From Chitinophagales bacterium (GTDB lineage Bacteria > Bacteroidota > Bacteroidia > Chitinophagales > Saprospiraceae): a stretch of 64,000 bases of DNA. The notes under the pieces are model-generated. The model saw nothing but the letters and a program-made list of their open reading frames with translations, did no database searches and had not been told where the DNA came from. Of this stretch, positions 32,647 through 40,051 are shown in pieces. The DNA is taken from positions 1 to 64,000 of the forward strand of contig JAFLBO010000016.1 of NCBI GenBank assembly GCA_017303475.1, in the 5' to 3' direction. Each line of letters begins with the position of its first letter. The first letter of the stretch is position 1. Both the position numbers and the translations under genes were made by a program.

Positions 32647-34002
32647 ATGAAACAAAGACTTCCGGTATTGGCCGGTATTCTACTGGCAGCACTGGCCCTG
32701 TGGACCGGTTGTAAAAAACCAGGTGCACTTGGCTATGATCTGCTTAATGATGAATATGCAGACTACCTGTTTACAGATACCATTCAGCTTCGTTGCACGA
32801 TTGAAAGAGAGGATAGCTCGCTGACATCTGATTTGAGCTCAACTGCGGATTTTTTCCTGTGCGGAACACTAAATGATCCTCAGTTTGGCAAATCCACTTC
32901 AGAGATTTTTGCCCAGATGATTGGACAAAACCTGAACCCGAATTTCGATACCATTATCCACGCTTTCGATAGCCTGGTACTTTACCTGAACTATGCTCCC
33001 GAGGGCTTTTATGGCGACACGTTACAACCTCATACGGTTCGTGTTTTTCGTGTAGATGGCGGTTATAAAGTACTGGACGAAAAGGAATACTACTCTACGA
33101 ATTCCTTCCCGGCAGGTACAGAAATTGGCCGGATTGAAAACTTTTACCCCAAACCCACCGCATCAGATTCGTTGTTTGATGGTGTAGAAGGATCATTTTT
33201 GCGTATCACGATGGATCCGGCTTTTGGTATGGAATTATTTAACCTGGATACTTCAAAATATGAAGCCGACACACTGTTTCAGTCTGTATTTCGCGGGTTA
33301 AAAATCACTGCAGAAGCTGCCTCCGGAATTGGCGCAATGATGGCATTTGACCTCAACAATAGCTCACTGAGCAGAATGCGTCTGTATTACCATCTAAAGT
33401 CGGATACTTCTGCTTTGAAGTATGATTATTTCTTCGAAGGCGCCAATAAATTCACTCATTTCATCCACGACCACAATGGCTCTCCTGCAGGCCTGCAACT
33501 TGGAAGTGTTTCAGACGATCTGCTCTACGTACAAGGCTTGGAGGGCATTCGGGTAAAAATTGAATTTCCTTATGCACAGTGGATGGACAATATTGCGGTC
33601 AACCAGGCACAACTGGTGCTCAATGTGGCTGATCAAAGCACCTTCCTGACACCCGCCGATCAGATTTTCCTTACTCAGTACAACGAAGCTGACACCGTTT
33701 TTGAACTGACGGAAGACGTTCTGTATTCTTTTGGCACTAATCTGACAGGAGGATTCGGCAATTTTGGCGGTGATCCGCAAAAAGTGGTGATCAACGGGAA
33801 TACCGTTACACAATACAGGATGACATTGAGTGAGATTTTCCAGGATTTTGTGGACGACAACAACAGCACCAACAACAAAAAGCGAACCGTCTACATGGGT
33901 GTTTACCCTCGAAGCCGCTCAGCTCAAAGGGCAGTGTTTTATGGTCCACGAAGCACTATACTTCCAGCCAAACTGGAATTAACCTATACATTGGTGAAAT
34001 AG
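32647..34002 (+). CDS. DUF4270 family lipoprotein
   Basis: A 451-residue exported lipoprotein. From the ATG at 32647 it has a signal peptide ending in the lipobox ALWTGCKK, with the lipid-accepting Cys about 22 residues in; an ATG four codons upstream (32635) is an alternative. DUF4270 features include GYDLLNDEYADYLFTDT after the Cys, FFLCGTLNDPQFGKSTSEIFAQM (quoted in part: LCGTLNDPQFGKSTSEI) and the repeated Ig-like beta segments. The function of the family is unknown. It probably sits at the outer membrane. It lies between the glycogen-synthase-domain gene and glmS with short gaps, consistent with one operon. Confidence 0.88.
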   Translation: MKQRLPVLAGILLAALALWTGCKKPGALGYDLLNDEYADYLFTDTIQLRCTIEREDSSLTSDLSSTADFFLCGTLNDPQFGKSTSEIFAQMIGQNLNPNFDTIIHAFDSLVLYLNYAPEGFYGDTLQPHTVRVFRVDGGYKVLDEKEYYSTNSFPAGTEIGRIENFYPKPTASDSLFDGVEGSFLRITMDPAFGMELFNLDTSKYEADTLFQSVFRGLKITAEAASGIGAMMAFDLNNSSLSRMRLYYHLKSDTSALKYDYFFEGANKFTHFIHDHNGSPAGLQLGSVSDDLLYVQGLEGIRVKIEFPYAQWMDNIAVNQAQLVLNVADQSTFLTPADQIFLTQYNEADTVFELTEDVLYSFGTNLTGGFGNFGGDPQKVVINGNTVTQYRMTLSEIFQDFVDDNNSTNNKKRTVYMGVYPRSRSAQRAVFYGPRSTILPAKLELTYTLVK

Positions 34003-34052
34003 CGGGACAACGCCGTCTTAAAAGCTATTTACCCAAAACCACCTATACTGTC

Positions 34053-35894
34053 ATGTGCGGAATTGTCGGTTATATCGGACCAAAAAAAGCCTATCCAATC
34101 CTGATTAAAGGACTTACCCGCCTGGAATACCGTGGGTACGATAGTGCAGGTATTGCCCTGCAAAACGGCTCATTGCGTGTTTATAAAAAGAAAGGGAAAG
34201 TAGCAGACCTGGTAGCGTTTGCCAAAGATCAGGATACTGAAGGCCATATCGGCATGGGGCATACACGTTGGGCCACTCACGGTAAACCGGACGATACCAA
34301 CGCTCACCCGCACACCAGCAACAGTGGCCGACTTGTATTGATTCATAATGGCATTATTGAGAACTATGCCATTATCAAAAGTGCGCTCCAGCGTCATGGT
34401 TATACCTTCAAAAGTGAAACCGACACAGAGGTACTGGTCAACCTGATTGAAAAAATACAGCTGGAAAACAGCCTGCCACTGGAAGAAGCCACCCGTCTTG
34501 CCCTCACACAGGTGCATGGCGCCTATGCCATCGTAGTGATGGATCGTGACGATCCCAACAAACTGGTGGCCGCACGCAGATCCAGCCCACTGGTTATTGG
34601 TGTTGGCAAAGGTGAATTCCTTATTGGTTCTGACGCCACTCCTATTGTGGAACATACCAAAAACGTAGTATACCTGGAAGATGAACAGGTGGCTACTTGC
34701 ATTTTGGGACAAGAATTAAGCATCAAAACACTGCGCAATGAGGTGGCGCCGCACAGTGTTCACGAAATTGAGCTGGAAATCGGGCAGCTGGAAAAAGGCG
34801 GTTACGACCACTTCATGCTCAAAGAAATATTCGAGCAGCCAACCACCATTGCCGAGTGTATGCGGGGCCGAATGGATTCCGAACATGGCTGGGTGCGGCT
34901 TGGCGGGATGGATGAGCACATGAAGCGGATTGTCAATGCCAAACGAATGATCATTCTTGGTTGTGGCACTTCATGGCACGCCGGCATGATAGCCGAATAC
35001 CTGATCGAAGACCTGGCTCGCCTTCCGGTGGAAGTTGAATATGCTTCAGAGTTCCGTTATCGCAATCCAGTGGTACGGGAAGATGACATAGTATTGGCCA
35101 TCAGTCAGTCCGGTGAAACAGCAGACACATTCGCTGCACTGGAACTGGCAAAAGAACGGGGCGCGCTGACGTACGGCATTGTAAACGTGGTTGGCTCATC
35201 CATTGCCCGACTCACGCACAGTGGTTCGTACATACACGTTGGGCCCGAAATCGGGGTGGCATCCACCAAGGCCTTCACTGGCCAGGTAACCATGCTGAGT
35301 ATGATGGCCTTGATATTGGGCTATGAGCGCGGGTATCTGCCCAAATCTCAATACCAAAAACTAGTACAGGAATTGTCGCTAATCCCGCAAAAGGTGGAGG
35401 ATTTGCTTCAAAAATGTCAAAAACAGGTAGCTTATATTGCCGGAGAGTTTAAAGATGCCAACAATGCTTTATACCTTGGGCGCGGATACAACTTCCCGGT
35501 GGCGCTGGAAGGGGCGTTAAAGCTGAAAGAAATCAGCTACATACACGCAGAAGGTTATCCTGCTGCCGAAATGAAACACGGCCCGATTGCTTTGATTGAC
35601 GAAAACATGCCTGTTTTTGTTATCGCAACCAATAAAAGTGCTTACGAGAAAGTTATCAGTAATATTCAGGAGGTAAAAGCCCGCAAAGGCGTGGTAGTAG
35701 CCGTGGTAACAGAAGGCGAAGAAACCATCAAAAAGCTGGCAGATCACACCATTGAAATACCGGAAACAGAGGAACCATTCACCCCGCTGCTATCCGTTAT
35801 TCCTTTGCAACTCCTGGCATACCACATTGCCGTTCTCCGTGGCTGCGATGTAGATCAACCCAGAAATCTGGCGAAATCCGTAACGGTGGAGTGA
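34053..35894 (+). CDS. glmS: Glutamine--fructose-6-phosphate aminotransferase (isomerising)
   Basis: A 613-residue GlmS, which makes glucosamine 6-phosphate, the first committed step to UDP-GlcNAc for peptidoglycan and LPS. The class II glutaminase domain starts with the nucleophile Cys2 (MCGIVGYIG) and has GHTRWATHGKP and HNGIIENY. The two SIS isomerase domains show CGTSWHAG, SQSGETADT and the C-terminal catalytic tail DQPRNLAKSVTVE. All catalytic regions are present. No glmS ribozyme was seen in the short upstream gap (51 bases). It is probably co-transcribed with the DUF4270 gene. Its stop is followed directly by a repeat element. Confidence 0.97.
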   Translation: MCGIVGYIGPKKAYPILIKGLTRLEYRGYDSAGIALQNGSLRVYKKKGKVADLVAFAKDQDTEGHIGMGHTRWATHGKPDDTNAHPHTSNSGRLVLIHNGIIENYAIIKSALQRHGYTFKSETDTEVLVNLIEKIQLENSLPLEEATRLALTQVHGAYAIVVMDRDDPNKLVAARRSSPLVIGVGKGEFLIGSDATPIVEHTKNVVYLEDEQVATCILGQELSIKTLRNEVAPHSVHEIELEIGQLEKGGYDHFMLKEIFEQPTTIAECMRGRMDSEHGWVRLGGMDEHMKRIVNAKRMIILGCGTSWHAGMIAEYLIEDLARLPVEVEYASEFRYRNPVVREDDIVLAISQSGETADTFAALELAKERGALTYGIVNVVGSSIARLTHSGSYIHVGPEIGVASTKAFTGQVTMLSMMALILGYERGYLPKSQYQKLVQELSLIPQKVEDLLQKCQKQVAYIAGEFKDANNALYLGRGYNFPVALEGALKLKEISYIHAEGYPAAEMKHGPIALIDENMPVFVIATNKSAYEKVISNIQEVKARKGVVVAVVTEGEETIKKLADHTIEIPETEEPFTPLLSVIPLQLLAYHIAVLRGCDVDQPRNLAKSVTVE

Positions 35895-36124
35895 GTGTTT
35901 GAGCGTGGGAGTGTTTGAGTTGGCGTTCGGTTTGATATTTTGTAAGGCTTACGCCTTTACGAAAAGTTTAAAGCTAATGTAATGCCGACACCGCCTCCCA
36001 CTAAATCCTGGTTGTTGGATCACCGCCCTCCTCTTTCCTCTACCCAAATCGAGCACCAACTAAAACACCAAAACACTAAAACACCAAAACACCAAAACAC
36101 TAAAAACCCAAAAACTCAAAAACA
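35895..36124. repeat. Dispersed core element and ACACCAAAA/ACACTAAAA array
   Basis: Just after glmS is GAGTGTTTGAG twice, then the core GAGTTGGCGTTCGGTTT (about 35919-35936), the complement of AAACCGAACGCCAACT. Further right, 36059-36124 is a G-poor array of AAAACACCA/AAAACACTA units ending 6 bases before the next ATG. The middle part shows nothing recognisable. This fills the 236-bp gap. Confidence 0.8.
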
Positions 36125-36130
36125 GACAAT

Positions 36131-36838
36131 ATGAACAACCTAGATATAGAATACAATACCGAACGACCTGGCATCCGGTTTCCGGAATACGGACGTTCCA
36201 TTCAGGAAATGATTCAGCATGCCATCACGCTGGAATCGCCTCAAAAACGGCAAAAAACAGTGGAGTCAATCGTAGGCCTGATGATTCAGCTTGGACCGCA
36301 GGGCAACCGGAACATGGATGATTACCGCGAAAAACTGTGGAATCACGTGTTCGCGCTGGCTAATTATGAACTCGACGTAACACCACCTCCAGGTATTGTG
36401 ATCCGTCGGGAAGAAGATCGCCCCAAGCCGGAGCCACTGGGATACCTGAATTCAGCCACCCGCATGAGGCACTACGGCAATAGCGTACATGCGCTGATTC
36501 AAAAAGCCATTGAGATGCCTGATGGCCCTAAAAAAGAAGGTTTTGTAGAGGTAATTGCCTCCTATATGAAGCTGGCGTACAAGACCTGGAATAAAGAACA
36601 CTATGTGAGCGATGATATCGTGAAAGAAGACCTGGAAATCCTTTCTGACGGCCAGCTTTCACTGCATGAAGGTCACGATTCTTTAGATAAACTGGCTGCG
36701 GGCGCTGGCAAACTCGACAACCGCAACAGAACCAATAATGGAGGCAACGGCGGCGGTGGGCGCAGGCGTGGCGGCAGAAACCGTGGCGGCGGTCAACGCA
36801 ATTCCGGCGGCAATAATTCCCGGCGGAGAAAACGCTAA
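36131..36838 (+). CDS. DUF4290 family protein with Arg/Gly-rich tail
   Basis: A 235-residue cytoplasmic protein of the DUF4290 family, conserved across Bacteroidota. The conserved domain spans about residues 1-180 (LDIEYNTERPGIRFPEYGR, ESIVGLMIQLGPQGNRN, LWNHVFALANYELDV). The C-terminal 50 residues are low complexity (RRRGGRNRGGGQRNSGG), like RGG RNA-binding tails, so nucleic-acid binding is plausible but unproven. The family function is unknown. Its leader is a G-poor repeat array. The next gene has a separate promoter. Confidence 0.88.
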   Translation: MNNLDIEYNTERPGIRFPEYGRSIQEMIQHAITLESPQKRQKTVESIVGLMIQLGPQGNRNMDDYREKLWNHVFALANYELDVTPPPGIVIRREEDRPKPEPLGYLNSATRMRHYGNSVHALIQKAIEMPDGPKKEGFVEVIASYMKLAYKTWNKEHYVSDDIVKEDLEILSDGQLSLHEGHDSLDKLAAGAGKLDNRNRTNNGGNGGGGRRRGGRNRGGGQRNSGGNNSRRRKR

Positions 36839-36912
36839 ACAACAGCGTTATGGGCTTGTATTGCAAAATTTTCAATTCATTTGCAAAAAAAAGTTAAAAA
36901 ATTTTAGCCCAA

Positions 36913-36946
36913 TTTGATGCGCTTTTAAAAAAGGAACATACCTTTG
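36913..36946 (+). promoter_or_regulatory. Bacteroidota-type promoter
   Basis: TTTG at 36913-36916 and TACCTTTG at 36939-36946, spaced 22 bases, match the -33/-7 consensus well. A start site near 36952 is expected, about 140 bases before the next ATG. Confidence 0.65.
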
Positions 36947-36952
36947 CCTCAA

Positions 36953-37074
36953 TGTATATTCTGTTGAATATCCTGCAAGAAAATATAGCCAACAGGCTTT
37001 AAGATAAAGGTTTAAAATGAAGCGTGTTTTGATGACGTCCTTCTCCGAAAACGTTCGGAGGGGGACTTTTTTTT
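36953..37074 (+). ncRNA. Candidate short RNA or attenuated leader
   Basis: About 120 bases bounded by a strong promoter (36913-36946) and a strong intrinsic terminator (37037-37074), with no conserved ORF between. An ATG at 37018 opens a 30-codon frame (MKRVLMTSFSENVRR...) across the terminator, which could be a leader peptide. The region could encode a free small RNA or be the attenuator leader of the RsmB-type methyltransferase gene that starts 20 bases after the T-run. I could not match it to a known RNA family. Confidence 0.4.
37037..37074 (+). terminator. Strong intrinsic terminator or attenuator
   Basis: A 13-bp stem (37037-37049 with 37054-37066, two G-U pairs) around the tetraloop AACG is followed by eight Ts. 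It lies upstream of the start codon at 37094. Confidence 0.85.
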
Positions 37075-37093
37075 ATCCCCCTACCCTACCCCC

Positions 37094-38320
37094 ATGCACC
37101 CACTGTTAGTCCGAATTGTTGCACAAAACCTCCAGCAGATCTTCCTGGAGAACCGCCATGCCGATAAAGTCATTGAACATGCCTTGCGTGCACACCCCAA
37201 AGCTGGCAGTCGTGACCGCGCTTTCATTGCCGAAACCACCTATGAAGTGTTGCGTTATTTCCGCTTATATCAGGAAATTCTGGGCAGGGAACCTAAATCA
37301 GAATGGGATTTCTGGCAATTAATAGGTGTGCATTTAGCCTTAAAAAACACCGAATTGCCTGCCTGGCGGGAATTTGAAGCCCTCAAAACATCTGAATTTA
37401 CTACCAATATACAAGCCTGGAAAAACAGGCTCAGCCAACCGGATGCCATAGCCAGAGATATCAGGGAAAGTATTCCCACCTGGCTGGATAATCTCGGACA
37501 TCAGGAACTCCCCGATCAATGGCAAGCCACCCTGCATGCTTTAAATCAACCCGCATCCGTGGTGCTCAGAGCCAACCGATTGCGCACCTCTCAGCAGGAA
37601 TTGCTGCAGGCATTGCAACGCGAATCCATCGAGGCTCAACCTATGCCTAATACAGACGCATTGGTACTTAAAGCCAGAAAAAATGTATTTCAAAGCACTG
37701 TTTTCAAAAAAGGCTGGTTTGAAGTGCAGGATTTTAGCAGTCAGAAAGTGGCCCCCTTCCTGGCGCCCGAACCCGGCATGCGGGTGGTGGACGCCTGCGC
37801 TGGTGGTGGTGGCAAAACCCTTCACCTGGCAGCCATGATGCAAAATAAAGGCTCCATTATTGCCCTCGATACCCACGCCTGGAAACTGGACGAACTCAAA
37901 AAAAGAGCCCGAAGAGCCGGCGCCAACAACATTGAAACCCGCCCCATCGAAAGTAAAAAAACCATCAAACGACTCTACAATACTGCCGACCGACTTCTGC
38001 TTGATGTACCTTGCAGCGGGCTTGGCGTGCTGCGCAGAAACCCGGATGCCAAGTGGAAACTCCAACCAGAACAAATAATCCAGCTCCGACAAACCCAACA
38101 GGAAATTTTGCAATCCTACGCACCAATTACCAAACCCGGCGGACGAATGGTATATGCAACTTGCAGTATTTTACCCTCAGAAAATCAGGAGCAAGTGCAG
38201 ACCTTCCTTCAAAGTCAGGTTGGACAGGATTTCACCCTGATCTCAGATCAGAAAATTCTACCACAAGATGAAGGGTTCGATGGATTTTACATGGCTCTTC
38301 TGGAACGAAAACCCCAGTAA
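37094..38320 (+). CDS. RsmB/NOP-family RNA (cytosine-C5) methyltransferase
   Basis: A 408-residue SAM-dependent RNA m5C methyltransferase. The N-terminal NusB-like helical region (about 1-140) is followed by the catalytic domain: SAM motif DACAGGGGKTLHLAAMM, motif IV DVPCSGLGVLRRNPDAKWK with the Cys that releases product, and motif VI YATCSILPSENQEQV with the catalytic Cys. Substrate is most likely 16S rRNA C967 or another rRNA site. Cytoplasmic. Expression may be controlled by the terminator at 37037-37074, directly upstream. The next gene follows after 75 bases. Confidence 0.92.
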   Translation: MHPLLVRIVAQNLQQIFLENRHADKVIEHALRAHPKAGSRDRAFIAETTYEVLRYFRLYQEILGREPKSEWDFWQLIGVHLALKNTELPAWREFEALKTSEFTTNIQAWKNRLSQPDAIARDIRESIPTWLDNLGHQELPDQWQATLHALNQPASVVLRANRLRTSQQELLQALQRESIEAQPMPNTDALVLKARKNVFQSTVFKKGWFEVQDFSSQKVAPFLAPEPGMRVVDACAGGGGKTLHLAAMMQNKGSIIALDTHAWKLDELKKRARRAGANNIETRPIESKKTIKRLYNTADRLLLDVPCSGLGVLRRNPDAKWKLQPEQIIQLRQTQQEILQSYAPITKPGGRMVYATCSILPSENQEQVQTFLQSQVGQDFTLISDQKILPQDEGFDGFYMALLERKPQ

Positions 38321-38395
38321 TATCCTATAGACTTGTTCTTGCGCAAACAGCACACCATCCCAACAAGTCTAAATATTAACCTCCAAACCCAGCCC

Positions 38396-38908
38396 ATGAC
38401 ACTCGAATTTCTACTCAAAGATTATACAGCTTATAACCAATGGGCCAATGAGCGCATTATCCAGTGGCTGAAAACCAAACCCGCTGAAAAAATGACGGCA
38501 GAGGTGCCCTCCAGCTTCCCCAGCCTGAGAGCAACGCTTTTACATATCTGGGCTGCGGAAGACATCTGGCTGCTTCGCCTGCAACAAATATCGCCGACAT
38601 CCTTCCTGTCTAACACCTTTCAAGGTTCAGACGTGGAGCTTTTTGAACGATTATTGCAAAATTCGGAAGCTTTTAAACACTTTGTGCAACGCCAGAGTGC
38701 CGAGTATTTTGAACAAACAACCAGCTACAAGCATACTACCGGCAAAGCCTATGAGCAATACAGTGCTGAAATCATTCAGCATTGTATGCAACACAGTACG
38801 TTCCACCGCGGACAAATAGTAACCATTGCCCGGAATCTGGGACTAACCGATCCTCCAAAAACCGACTACATTGAATATGTTCGGTTGCGGCAATCAGGTA
38901 TGCTTTAA
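38396..38908 (+). CDS. DinB family protein
   Basis: A 170-residue DinB/YfiT-like four-helix-bundle protein. Metal-ligand histidines are in LLHIWAAEDIW and HCMQHSTFHRGQIV, the usual three-His pattern. The start ATG at 38396 (MTLEFLLKDYTAYNQWANE) matches the family; a TTG frame from 38333 adds a poor extension. Members are metal-dependent thiol or hydrolase enzymes, many of unknown role and some stress-induced. Located between the methyltransferase and the SbcCD genes, 12 bases before sbcD, so possibly co-transcribed. Confidence 0.9.
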   Translation: MTLEFLLKDYTAYNQWANERIIQWLKTKPAEKMTAEVPSSFPSLRATLLHIWAAEDIWLLRLQQISPTSFLSNTFQGSDVELFERLLQNSEAFKHFVQRQSAEYFEQTTSYKHTTGKAYEQYSAEIIQHCMQHSTFHRGQIVTIARNLGLTDPPKTDYIEYVRLRQSGML

Positions 38909-38920
38909 ACCCACAGGTAT

Positions 38921-40051
38921 ATGCGTATTCTCCACTTTTCCGACACACACCTAGGCTTTCAGGCATTTGACCGTGTGAACGACGCTGGTGTCAACACCCG
39001 TGAACAGGACGTTTATGACGCCTTTGAGCGTGTGGTACAGCGAATACTGGAGTTAAAACCGGATCTGGTTATACACTCCGGCGATTTTTTTCACCGCCCG
39101 AGCCCATCCAACCGTGCCCTTACCTTCGGGCTGGAGCAACTCAGGCTGATTGGTCAGGCAGGTATTCCAATCAGCATCATAGCCGGCAATCATGAGACGC
39201 CCAAAACCATTTACAATTCCCCTATTCTAAGGGCCTTGCGAACCCTGAATGAGGTATATCCCATTTTTGGTGAATCCTGGGAAAAGCACCATTTCGGTCA
39301 GGTAGTGGTACACGGTATACCGCATATCAACGACCAGCGTATGTTGTTGCAGGAGCTGGAAAAGCTGGAAGCTGTTTCAGGCAAATTCAACATCCTGATG
39401 CTGCATACCTCGCTGGGCAAACGCTTTTTGATGGAGGAATATGGGGAACAGATATTCCCGCCAGCCTTTGAAGAAAAGCTGCAGCAGTTCCAATACATCG
39501 CACTGGGGCACTGGCACAATGTCCAATCCTTGAGCTTACACCCAAATGCCTGGTATTCAGGTAGTATTGAGCGATTGAGCGACACAGAAATTGATTCAGA
39601 GAAGGGTTTTCTGCTGCTGGATATTGCCCCCGACAATAGTTGCAACATTCAGTTTGAAGCTATAAATACCCGTCCGTGGTTGCGGTGGGAGCAGTCCAAT
39701 TGCCACGAACTTTCTGTGGCTGAGATGGAAGCCTCCCTACTCCATTTTCAGGAAAACCAGCCAACGCTGGACGCCATTTTGTCCATTACCTTCAACGATA
39801 TTCGTCCGGAACAAACCCTTGAACTGGGCAATATCAGATTGAAGCAATTGTTCCCGGAAGCATTTCAGATCATTCCCAAACGCAAAACTTTTTCTGACCG
39901 AACCTTTGTACAAGGCATTGAGAGCCATCAGTTTGACCGGCTCGACAAGGTTTTTGCCGATTATTTGCGCAGTAAATTTCCACAGGATGATTTACTGGCT
40001 AACCAGTTGATCGAACGCGCCAATCGTTATTTTCAGCCCGAAAACCTATGA
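38921..40051 (+). CDS. sbcD: SbcD-type DNA repair exonuclease (Mre11-like)
   Basis: A 376-residue calcineurin-like metallophosphoesterase of the SbcD/Mre11 family, the nuclease half of the SbcCD complex that trims DNA hairpins and double-strand ends. The two-metal motifs are all present: HFSDTHLGF (9 residues near the start), HSGDFFHRP, AGNHETP and LGHWHN, plus the late YSGSIERLSDTE. The ORF overlaps sbcC by four bases (ATGA at 40048-40051), so the two are translationally coupled. SbcCD is known to attack long palindromes, which is notable given the long palindromes in this same window. Confidence 0.94.
   Translation: MRILHFSDTHLGFQAFDRVNDAGVNTREQDVYDAFERVVQRILELKPDLVIHSGDFFHRPSPSNRALTFGLEQLRLIGQAGIPISIIAGNHETPKTIYNSPILRALRTLNEVYPIFGESWEKHHFGQVVVHGIPHINDQRMLLQELEKLEAVSGKFNILMLHTSLGKRFLMEEYGEQIFPPAFEEKLQQFQYIALGHWHNVQSLSLHPNAWYSGSIERLSDTEIDSEKGFLLLDIAPDNSCNIQFEAINTRPWLRWEQSNCHELSVAEMEASLLHFQENQPTLDAILSITFNDIRPEQTLELGNIRLKQLFPEAFQIIPKRKTFSDRTFVQGIESHQFDRLDKVFADYLRSKFPQDDLLANQLIERANRYFQPENL

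Noticed and set aside
34003-34052. Possible glmS ribozyme
   Set aside because: The 50-base gap is too short and has no matching core.
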